From contig JAOZQC010000104.1 of NCBI GenBank assembly GCA_029932425.1, forward strand, positions 1 to 5,766: a stretch of 5,766 nt of DNA, written 5' to 3'. The stretch's first letter is position 1. Each line of letters begins with the position of its first letter. The notes beneath the pieces were generated by a model that was not told the DNA's origin, ran no database searches, and saw nothing but the letters and a program-made list of their open reading frames with translations. Positions 1 to 5,005 of this stretch are shown one piece after another. The position numbers and the translations under genes were made by a program. This DNA comes from Planctomycetota bacterium (GTDB lineage: Bacteria; Planctomycetota; JAJSAM01).

Positions 1-1
1 A

Positions 2-757
2 AGCGCCGGGGACCGGGCGGAGGCGCTGGCCCGGATCTACCTGGCCGCCCGCGAGAGGGGGATCCCGCTCGCCGCCCCGCCCCCCCGCGTGCCCTTCGAT
101 TTCGGGCGCAAGTCCTTCGGGCCGGAGCTCCTGGAGGAGATCCCCGAGGCCCCCGGGATCTACCGCTTCCTGGACGCCGCGGGCCGGATCCTCTACGTGG
201 GAAAGTCGGTGAACCTCCGTGCCCGGGTCTCCGGCTACTTCCACCGGGGCGTCCGGCGCCGGAAGCTCGAGGGCGAGCTGGTGGAGCGCCTCGACCGCAT
301 CGAGTGGGAGGTCACGGGCTCCGAGCTCGGGGCCCTCCTGCGCGAGGTGGAGGAGATCCGGGAGCGCCGCCCCCCCTACAACGTCCAGGTCCGGGTGCGG
401 CGGCGGCGCCCGGCCGGCGGCGACCTGATCCTGTTCCTCCCCGCCCCGGAGGCCGGCGAGGTGGACCTCCTCCTCGTCCGCTCCGGGAGGCCCGCGGGAC
501 GGGTCCGGACGGATCGCCGGGGCCGGGGAAGCGGGGAGATCCGGGCCGCGATCCGGCGGGCGTTCTACGCGGCCGGTCCTCCGGCGGCCCCGGGAGAGGA
601 GGACGCGGGGATCGTCGCCTCCTGGCTCGCGGCGCGGGGGGAGCGCGCCGGCGTCCTCGACGTCTCCGCCACGGCCGGGTTCGAGGACACCCTCCGGCTG
701 GTGAAGACCTGCCTGCGGGACCCGGAGCTCTTCGAGGGGCGGATCTTCTACCGGTAG
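2..757 (+). CDS. GIY-YIG nuclease, C-terminal part of a probable DnaQ-type exonuclease/GIY-YIG fusion (5' partial)
   Basis: The frame is open from the window edge, so the true start lies upstream; the GTG at 89 is an internal valine codon. The first ~20 visible residues (AGDRAEALARIYLAARERGI) resemble the last helix of DEDDh exonucleases, where a D-x-x-A-x-A-x-x-x-x pattern closes the domain. A Pro-rich linker follows, then a GIY-YIG domain. Counting from codon 89, GIY is at 23-25, YVG at 36-38, the Asn-Leu-Arg-x-Arg segment at 42-45, and the glutamates of the SELGALLRE helix at 79/86 precede PPYN at 95-98, as in the UvrC N-terminal domain. Residues after ~110 are an uncharacterised tail ending FYR. 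The UvrC family cuts damaged DNA 3' of the lesion; exonuclease/GIY-YIG fusions and Cho are related repair nucleases, so a repair role is inferred. There are no UvrB-binding or RNase H-like domains, so this is not full-length UvrC. The GIY-YIG call is firm; the exonuclease part rests on a short stretch. Confidence 0.85.
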   Translation, partial: SAGDRAEALARIYLAARERGIPLAAPPPRVPFDFGRKSFGPELLEEIPEAPGIYRFLDAAGRILYVGKSVNLRARVSGYFHRGVRRRKLEGELVERLDRIEWEVTGSELGALLREVEEIRERRPPYNVQVRVRRRRPAGGDLILFLPAPEAGEVDLLLVRSGRPAGRVRTDRRGRGSGEIRAAIRRAFYAAGPPAAPGEEDAGIVASWLAARGERAGVLDVSATAGFEDTLRLVKTCLRDPELFEGRIFYR

Positions 758-758
758 A
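747..758. other. 12-bp perfect palindrome containing both stop codons of a convergent gene pair
   Basis: TCTACCGGTAGA is self-complementary. Its inner ten bases carry the TAG stop of the plus-strand nuclease (755-757) and, on the other strand, the TAG stop of the acyl-CoA synthetase (750-748). The two genes therefore overlap tail to tail by 10 bp, and both proteins end in Tyr-Arg. There is no loop and no T-run, so it is not a classical intrinsic terminator. No other terminator is visible between the genes. Confidence 0.9.
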
Positions 759-2550
759 GGTCCTCGATCTTGTCCCGGTAGCGGTCGAGGACCACGTTGC
801 GGCGAACCTTCTGGGTGAGGGTGAGGGTTCCGTCCTCGATGGTGAACTCGCGGTCGAGCACGAGGACCCGGCTGATCATCTCGCGCGCCTTGAAGCCGGC
901 CTCGGGGGTGACCAGCCGGCGCACCTCCGCGCGGAAGAGGTCCTCCAGCTCCACCCCCCGCTTCTCCGCCTCGGGGGGGGCGAGATCCGGATCGGGCACG
1001 AGGAGGGCGGCGAGGGCCTTCCGGTCCTGCCCCACCACCAGGGCCTGCCGGATGAACGGGCTCATGAGGATCCGGGCCTCGATCGGCGCGGGCTCCACGT
1101 TCTCCCCCCCCGCCAGCACGATCGTGTCCTTGAGGCGGCCGCGGAAGACCACGTCTCCCCGCTCCGTGAGCAGGCAGAGATCCCCGGTGCGGAACCACCC
1201 GTCCTCGGAGAGCACCGCGCGGGTGGCTTCCGGCTCGCGGTAGTAGCCGGCCATGACCTGCGGCCCGCGGACCTGGAGCTCCCCCGAGTGCCGGGGGGGC
1301 AGGGGGTTCCCCTCCTCGTCGCACACCCTGAGCTCCGTCTCCGGCAGCGCCCGGCCGATCGTCCCCAGGCAGTTCTCCGCCCGGTCCCGGACCGTCAGCA
1401 CGGGAGAGGTCTCCGTGAGCCCGTACCCCACGAGGACCTCGATGCCCAGGGCGGCGAGGAAGACGTCCAGGTACAGGGGCAGGAGCCCTCCCCCGGAGAT
1501 CCCGTACCGGAGCTTCCCCCCCACCGCCTCCCGCAGGCGGCGGCCCAGGAGCTTCCGCCCCGCGAAGGCGAAGGGGGCGTTCCCGGCCACCGCCGCCCGG
1601 GAGAGCACCTTCCGGAGGAAGCCGCGCCGCGGTGGGGTCTCCTCCACGAGCCCGCGGAGCCGGTGCCGGTGCAGCGTGTGGGCGGTGAGCCGCGAGAGCA
1701 GGAAGCCGGCCAGGGCGCGCCCGAAGAGCCCGCGGGAGGCGACCTGCGTCTGGAAGGCCTTCTGGAGGCCCTCGAAGAGGCGGGGGACGGCCACCAGGAA
1801 CTGGGGCCGCTCCTCCCGGAGGTCCCGCTTCAGGGTGCGCAGGGAGGAGTAGACGAGCACCGCCCCCGTGGCGAGCACCGTGTACTCCACCGTGCGCTCG
1901 AACATGTGCCAGGAGGGAAGGATGGAGAGGAAGCGGTCCCCGGGGTCGACGCCGCAGACGGCGGGAAGGACGCGCACGTTGTGGAGGATGTTCTCGTGCG
2001 TGAGCATCACGCCCTTCGGGCGGCCGGTGGTCCCCGAGGTGTAGACCACGGTGGCCAGGCCCCCGGCGGCGGGCTCCGGAGGGGGGCCGTCCCCCTCGCC
2101 CCGCTCGAGGACGCGGCGGAAGGGGACGACGCCCTCCGCCTCGCCCTGGAGCGCCACCACCGCCCGGAGCCCGGCGCCGCCGCCGGGCAGGAGCTCCCGG
2201 AGGGCGGGCCGTCCCACCACCGCGGCCACGGCCCCGGAGTGCGAGAGCAGCCACTCCGCCTCGGCGGCGGTGGTGTCCGCGGAGCGGGGCACGCCCACCC
2301 CCCCCGCCCACAGGATCCCGAGGTCCGCGAGCATCCACCGGGGCTCGTTGTCCGCGAGGAAGAGCACCCGGTCCCCGGGACGCACGCCGAGCCGCCCCAG
2401 CCCCCGGCCGAACCGCTCCACGATGTGGAAGAGCTCCCGGTAGGTGATCTCGCGGACCTCCCCGTCCACCGGCCCCCGGAGCGCGACCCGGTGCGCGTGC
2501 GGTGCCGCCTCCCTCGCCAGGTAGGCGGGAATCGTCGCCGCCGCGCTCAT
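748..2550 (-). CDS. Long-chain fatty acid-CoA ligase (AMP-binding, COG1022/FadD15-like)
   Basis: This 600-residue ANL-superfamily enzyme is predicted to activate fatty acids with ATP to acyl-AMP and then acyl-CoA. Visible motifs in order: the ATP-binding loop YTSGTTGRPKG (170-180); WHMFERTVEY (214-223), typical of the long-chain group; ISGGG (351-355); the A5 motif GYGLTETSP (375-383); GWFRTGD with the ribose-binding Asp (451-457); the hinge GRLKD (471-475) with GGENVEP (481-487); and a C-terminal LTLTQKVRR (576-584), in which Lys581 fits the catalytic lysine. No catalytic motif is missing, and length and C-terminus match COG1022 enzymes. The frame stays open upstream to 2961, but the ATG at 2550 is chosen because it overlaps the upstream stop as ATGA, is directly preceded by GAGAAGGA, and begins the family's usual N-terminus. 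Translation is probably coupled to the upstream gene. No membrane segment is seen, so it is cytoplasmic or peripherally membrane-bound. The exact chain-length preference cannot be read from sequence. Confidence 0.93.
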   Translation of the reverse strand: MSAAATIPAYLAREAAPHAHRVALRGPVDGEVREITYRELFHIVERFGRGLGRLGVRPGDRVLFLADNEPRWMLADLGILWAGGVGVPRSADTTAAEAEWLLSHSGAVAAVVGRPALRELLPGGGAGLRAVVALQGEAEGVVPFRRVLERGEGDGPPPEPAAGGLATVVYTSGTTGRPKGVMLTHENILHNVRVLPAVCGVDPGDRFLSILPSWHMFERTVEYTVLATGAVLVYSSLRTLKRDLREERPQFLVAVPRLFEGLQKAFQTQVASRGLFGRALAGFLLSRLTAHTLHRHRLRGLVEETPPRRGFLRKVLSRAAVAGNAPFAFAGRKLLGRRLREAVGGKLRYGISGGGLLPLYLDVFLAALGIEVLVGYGLTETSPVLTVRDRAENCLGTIGRALPETELRVCDEEGNPLPPRHSGELQVRGPQVMAGYYREPEATRAVLSEDGWFRTGDLCLLTERGDVVFRGRLKDTIVLAGGENVEPAPIEARILMSPFIRQALVVGQDRKALAALLVPDPDLAPPEAEKRGVELEDLFRAEVRRLVTPEAGFKAREMISRVLVLDREFTIEDGTLTLTQKVRRNVVLDRYRDKIEDLYR

Positions 2551-3134
2551 TCCTTCTCGCTTTCCGGCACGCCCCAGTCGATCAGCTCGCGGTCCACCTT
2601 GAAGACCCCCGCCGTGCCCATCTTCTCCCGCTTCAGGAAGCCGGTGACCGGCGCCTCGGCGCTGTACCAGTCCCGCACCCGGCCTTCCGAGAGCACGAAG
2701 ACCTCGAGGCAGAGGGCCTTCCAGGTGCGGCCGGCCACGGTGACCTCGTCGGGGTACAGCCGCTCGATCCGCGCGCCCTCCGCCTCGTACTCCCGGAGGA
2801 AACGATTCGGAAAGAGCAGGCGCTCCGTGCTCGAAACGAGACGATCCGCCCGCGTGTTCCACACCTCCTCCTTCACCCGGACCATGCCGGTCCGGGGGTG
2901 CGGCGGCTCCAGCGCCTCCACGCGGTGGGTGTTCCCGTCGAGCGTCCGGTACAGCGCCCATTCCCCCGGCTGCACCCGCACCAGGGGGTTCTCGAACACG
3001 AAGGCCGGCGGCGCCCCCCCGGAGGCCTCCCCGGGGGCGGCCCCGCCCCGGGCGAACCAGCCGAGGGCCAGGCCGGCCGCGAAGAGCGCTCCGGCGGCGA
3101 CGAGCGCGCCGCGGAAACCTGCCTTGAGCTGCAT
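2547..3134 (-). CDS. Membrane-anchored protein of unknown function
   Basis: I do not recognise a named family with confidence. The product is 195 residues: a short basic N-terminus (MQLKAGFRG), one hydrophobic segment at about 10-27 (uncleaved anchor or signal peptide, no lipobox Cys), a Gly/Pro/Ala linker to about 45, then a soluble domain presumably outside the membrane. The domain has beta-type spacing, a GEWALYR segment, a WKALCLEVFV strand, and a conserved-looking RDWYSAEAPVTGFLKRE block near its end, followed by WGVPESEKE. That Trp-Tyr-Ser-x-Glu-x-Pro-Val-x-Gly-x-x-Lys pattern recalls hypothetical exported proteins of several phyla, from memory only. The ATG at 3134 is preferred over one at 3158, because it has GGGAGG six bases upstream while the other lies in a -10-like box. 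Its stop overlaps the acyl-CoA synthetase start (ATGA), so the two are almost certainly one operon. A role near lipids is a guess from this pairing. Confidence 0.8.
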   Translation of the reverse strand: MQLKAGFRGALVAAGALFAAGLALGWFARGGAAPGEASGGAPPAFVFENPLVRVQPGEWALYRTLDGNTHRVEALEPPHPRTGMVRVKEEVWNTRADRLVSSTERLLFPNRFLREYEAEGARIERLYPDEVTVAGRTWKALCLEVFVLSEGRVRDWYSAEAPVTGFLKREKMGTAGVFKVDRELIDWGVPESEKE

Positions 3135-3140
3135 CTCGAT

Positions 3141-3146
3141 CCTCCC
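3141..3146 (-). promoter_or_regulatory. Ribosome binding site deciding the start of the membrane protein gene
   Basis: On the minus strand GGGAGG lies six bases before the ATG at 3134. The alternative in-frame ATG at 3158 has only a distant GGAG, so the downstream start is favoured. Confidence 0.65.
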
Positions 3147-3156
3147 GCCCCGAGGC

Positions 3157-3162
3157 ATTCTA
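3157..3162 (-). promoter_or_regulatory. Candidate -10 box for the membrane protein/acyl-CoA synthetase operon
   Basis: TAGAAT on the minus strand matches the sigma-70 -10 consensus at five of six bases. It would give a transcript start near 3150, leaving a leader of about 16 bases that still contains the GGGAGG site. No good -35 hexamer is present at 16-18 bases upstream; that stretch is G-rich. The box overlaps the ATG at 3158, which argues against using that codon as the start. Confidence 0.35.
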
Positions 3163-3188
3163 GGAAAGGCTCTCCGATCGCCCCCCTC

Positions 3189-3257
3189 CGAACCCGGAAA
3201 AACCGCGGGGCCGGCGGTGCCGCCCGGAGAGGCGACTCCCGGCGAAGCCGAAAAACC
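3189..3257. repeat. Imperfect direct repeat in the divergent promoter region
   Basis: CGAACCCGGAAAAACC (3189-3204) and CGAAGCCGAAAAACC (3243-3257) share CGAA and an exact GAAAAACC core. The cores start 53 bp apart, about five helical turns. They are the only A-tracts in an otherwise GC-rich 190-bp gap between the membrane protein and thioredoxin genes. They could be regulator half-sites or chance, and the downstream copy abuts the candidate thioredoxin -35. Confidence 0.35.
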
Positions 3258-3286
3258 TTGGGCCGCCTCGCGCCCGGTGCTTCAAT
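3258..3286 (+). promoter_or_regulatory. Candidate sigma-70-type promoter of the thioredoxin gene
   Basis: TTGGGC (3258-3263, three of six to consensus) and TTCAAT (3281-3286, four of six) are separated by 17 bp. The predicted start near 3293 gives a leader of about 33 bases that includes a strong Shine-Dalgarno site. This is the best placed pair in the gap, but both boxes are weak. Confidence 0.3.
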
Positions 3287-3313
3287 CCCCGCTTTCCCCC
3301 CGGAAACACTGTC

Positions 3314-3322
3314 GGAGGAGGA
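3314..3322 (+). promoter_or_regulatory. Strong Shine-Dalgarno site of the thioredoxin gene
   Basis: GGAGGAGGA ends three bases before the ATG at 3326, so its anti-SD core sits at near-ideal spacing. It fixes the thioredoxin start. Confidence 0.8.
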
Positions 3323-3325
3323 TTC

Positions 3326-3649
3326 ATGAGCACTCTGCCGGAGGTGACGGACGCCACGTTCGAGGAGGAGGTCCTGAAGTCGGACCTGCCCGTGCTGGTG
3401 GATTTCGGCGCCGAGTGGTGCGGGCCCTGCCGGAGCCTCGATCCCATCGTCCAGGACCTCGCCGAGGAGTACGCCGGACGCGTGAAGATCCTGCACGTGA
3501 ACATCGACGAGAACCGCCAGACGCCCACCAAGTTCGGGATCATGGCCGTCCCCACCCTCATCTTCTTCAAGGACGGCCAGGTGGTCGACAAGGTCGTCGG
3601 GTTCAAGCCGAAGTCCGCCCTCGTCCAGCACCTCGAAAAGCTCCTCTGA
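3326..3649 (+). CDS. trxA: Thioredoxin
   Basis: This is a complete 107-residue thioredoxin, the usual bacterial length, with no signal peptide, so it is cytoplasmic. The redox-active motif WCGPC is at 31-35, the buried aspartate is Asp26 in VLVDF, the cis-proline is Pro76 in AVPT, and Gly92 follows the last strand in VVGF. It should reduce protein disulfides using electrons from thioredoxin reductase, which is not in this window. The start at 3326 has an excellent Shine-Dalgarno site and matches family N-termini. The gene appears monocistronic: its upstream neighbour is divergent, and the next gene is on the opposite strand and overlaps its last 47 bp. Nothing in the protein is atypical; the unusual point is the antisense overlap and the C-rich sequence directly after the stop. 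Confidence 0.97.
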   Translation: MSTLPEVTDATFEEEVLKSDLPVLVDFGAEWCGPCRSLDPIVQDLAEEYAGRVKILHVNIDENRQTPTKFGIMAVPTLIFFKDGQVVDKVVGFKPKSALVQHLEKLL

Positions 3650-4844
3650 GCCTCCCTCCCACCCACCCCCACCCCGCCGATCCGAAGAAGAGGAGCCCCG
3701 GCAGCGCGGGAATCCGGGACCGGGCGTCGCCGTAGAAGACCAGCGACAGGAAAAAGGGTACGGCGACGAGCCCCACGGGGAGCGCGAGGTCCCTCCATCT
3801 CCGGCGAAGCGCCCCCGCCCCCAGGAGCGCCAGGATGAGGAGGGGGGCCAGCGTGGCCCAGCCGAGCCGGCGCTTCAGCCGGCGGTCCCCCTTCGCGGAA
3901 TGGGGGTCCGGATCGAAGAACCGGACCGCCTTGGAGCCCAGGAGCCGGATCCAGTCCCCCGGGTGCTCCCGGATCCACCGCAGGCCGAGGGAGAGGAAGC
4001 GGCGGTCGCTCTCCGCCTCCGTGAGCGCGGACCATCCGAAGTACCCCAGGTCCGGGGGATCCTCCACCAGGCTCTCCTCCGGCCGGTGCCACCGTCCGGG
4101 TACGGGATCCGCCCGGGCGGCGTCGCAGTTCCCGCCGAAGAAGGTCACCCCCAGGTTCGTGGTGAGCAGGGGACGGCCGTGGACCATCGCGTTGCGGGCG
4201 ACCCAGGGCAGGGGGACGAGGAGCGCGGGGAGGAGCAGGCGGAGGAACGCCCCGCGGGACCGGGGGCCCGCGAGCGCGAGGTGGGCCAGGCCGGGAAGGA
4301 GGAGCAGGAGGCCGCCGGGGCGGGTGAGCACCGCCCCCCCGAGGAGAACCCCTGCGAGGAGGACGCGGCGGGAGAGGAGGGCGGCGGCGAAGCCCAGCAC
4401 GAGCACGAGGTAGAGGGGCTCCGTGAGCAGGCGGCCGGAGATCCACACCGCCGCGGGCCACACCGCGAGAAGTCCCCCGGCGAGCAGGGACGGTCCCCGG
4501 GGCAGGAGCCGCCGGCAGAAGAGGACCAGGAGCGCCGCCGCCGCCGCCCCCAGGAGCGCGGAGAGGATCCGCCCCGCGATGACGTTCCCCCCCGCGGCCG
4601 CCGCCAGGAGGGCGGGGTAGAGGGGAGGCCGGAGGGAGGTGAAGCGCCGCGTCACGGGCCGTCCTCCCGCCTCCCGCGTGACCTCGAAGCCGAAGCCCTC
4701 TCCCCGGAGCAGGCTCCGGGCGATCGCGACGTAGTTCGTCTCGTCCTTCACGGGCGGCCGGGAGATCCCCTCGCTCCCCGCCACCGCCAGCCGCACGGCG
4801 AGGGCGAGCAGGAAGACCCAGAGGACGGGACCGGGACTCCGCAT
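3603..4844 (-). CDS. ArnT/PMT-like GT-C family membrane glycosyltransferase
   Basis: This is a 413-residue polytopic membrane protein with about nine or ten hydrophobic segments: 6-22, 88-110, 117-135, 141-157, 161-192, 200-213, 330-346, 355-370 and 378-395. After the first segment comes the acidic loop KDETNY (33-38), where GT-C enzymes carry their catalytic Asp/Glu, then LRPPLYPALLA (71-81), LTEPLY (140-145), LTRP (173-176) and WVARNAMVHGRPLLTTN (214-230), as in PMT_2/ArnT-type proteins. A soluble loop spans about 231-325, and YGDARSRIPALPG (371-383) closes the core. Such enzymes move a sugar from a polyprenyl-phosphate carrier to an envelope lipid or protein on the outer face of the inner membrane; donor and acceptor are unknown here. 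The ATG at 4844 is chosen because it sits just before the first membrane segment, although its Shine-Dalgarno is poor. The Arg/Gly-rich tail (399-413) overlaps trxA in antisense. Confidence 0.85.
   Translation of the reverse strand: MRSPGPVLWVFLLALAVRLAVAGSEGISRPPVKDETNYVAIARSLLRGEGFGFEVTREAGGRPVTRRFTSLRPPLYPALLAAAAGGNVIAGRILSALLGAAAAALLVLFCRRLLPRGPSLLAGGLLAVWPAAVWISGRLLTEPLYLVLVLGFAAALLSRRVLLAGVLLGGAVLTRPGGLLLLLPGLAHLALAGPRSRGAFLRLLLPALLVPLPWVARNAMVHGRPLLTTNLGVTFFGGNCDAARADPVPGRWHRPEESLVEDPPDLGYFGWSALTEAESDRRFLSLGLRWIREHPGDWIRLLGSKAVRFFDPDPHSAKGDRRLKRRLGWATLAPLLILALLGAGALRRRWRDLALPVGLVAVPFFLSLVFYGDARSRIPALPGLLFFGSAGWGWVGGRLRGAFRGAGRGRTSA
3650..3680 (+). terminator. C-rich, G-poor tract after trxA, possible Rho-utilisation region
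   Basis: Directly after the trxA stop the plus strand becomes strongly C-rich with very few G, in contrast to the balanced GC around it. C-rich, G-poor unstructured RNA is what Rho binds. No hairpin plus T-run follows trxA, so Rho-dependent termination is a reasonable candidate. The composition is also explained by coding on the other strand, so confidence is low. Confidence 0.3.
3654..3675 (-). other. G-quadruplex motif with single-base loops
   Basis: On the minus strand five G-runs of 4, 5, 3, 3 and 3 bases are separated by single bases (T, T, T, A). Three or more G per run with one-base loops is the most stable class of quadruplex motif. It lies in the coding sequence of the glycosyltransferase (residues 390-397, AGWGWVGG), near its 3' end and five bases beyond the trxA stop. 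Confidence 0.7.
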
Positions 4845-4856
4845 CGTACGCCCGGG

Positions 4857-4893
4857 AAGGTTACATACGGAGGCGGAAACAACTTGTAACTTT
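4857..4893. repeat. Inverted repeat upstream of the glycosyltransferase, possible operator
   Basis: AAGGTTACA (4857-4865) and TGTAACTTT (4885-4893) are inverted copies matching at eight of nine positions, with the central six (GTTACA/TGTAAC) exact, separated by 19 bases. It lies 13-49 bp before the glycosyltransferase ATG in the most A/T-rich patch of the window. Arm spacing is too wide for one compact dimer site, but the two arms could be separate sites or coincide with promoter elements. Confidence 0.4.
4862..4890 (-). promoter_or_regulatory. Weak candidate promoter of the glycosyltransferase gene
   Basis: On the minus strand GTTACA (4890-4885, four of six to the -35 consensus) is followed after 17 bp by TATGTA (4867-4862, three of six to the -10 consensus). 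The boxes fall within the two arms of the inverted repeat. A start near 4855 would leave a leader of only about ten bases without a clear Shine-Dalgarno. Confidence 0.2.
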
Positions 4894-4969
4894 CGGAAGC
4901 CCGCCCGCGGAGGCGGGGGCGACACGCGGTCTCCGCCCCCCGCCGCCGGCCGCCGCACCCGCCAAAAGC

Positions 4970-4998
4970 CGGACGATCCCGCCGCCCGCGGGGATAAT
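4970..4998 (+). promoter_or_regulatory. Candidate promoter of the CAP-domain gene, possibly leaderless
   Basis: GATAAT (4993-4998) matches the -10 consensus at five of six bases. CGGACG (4970-4975), 17 bp upstream, keeps only the GAC core of the -35. Transcription would begin about seven bases after the box, at 5005-5006, which is the ATG itself. No Shine-Dalgarno precedes that ATG, so a leaderless transcript is possible. Confidence 0.35.
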
Positions 4999-5005
4999 GA
5001 GCCCC

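Noticed and set aside
973..980. Runs of seven or eight identical G or C bases (here and near 80, 370, 3008 and 4587) as possible frameshift sites
   Set aside because: All affected frames read through with intact protein motifs on both sides, so there is no sign of programmed or erroneous frameshifting; such runs are expected at this GC content.
2551..2961. Upstream extension of the acyl-CoA synthetase frame by 137 codons
   Set aside because: It overlaps the membrane-protein gene in another frame, has no family similarity, and the ATGA start at 2550 with a Shine-Dalgarno explains the gene fully.
304..3735. A 1143-codon open frame on the plus strand running across four genes
   Set aside because: It is an antisense or out-of-frame shadow caused by the scarcity of A/T-rich stop codons. 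Its translation is low-complexity Pro/Gly/Arg/Glu, and it crosses well-identified genes in both orientations.
3160..4461. Long minus-strand open frame of 433 codons overlapping thioredoxin and the glycosyltransferase
   Set aside because: It lies out of frame with the glycosyltransferase and antisense to trxA, and encodes Pro/Arg/Gly-rich sequence without recognisable motifs.
4900..4917. Hairpin CCCGCC/GGCGGG with a six-base loop between the glycosyltransferase and CAP genes
   Set aside because: It has no T-run on either strand and lies in a divergent promoter gap, where a terminator is not expected. Short GC hairpins are common by chance at this composition.
4845..4958. Upstream extension of the glycosyltransferase by 38 codons
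   Set aside because: The extension is Pro/Gly/Arg-rich, crosses the A/T-rich promoter patch, and is followed by a natural N-terminus placed just before the first membrane segment.
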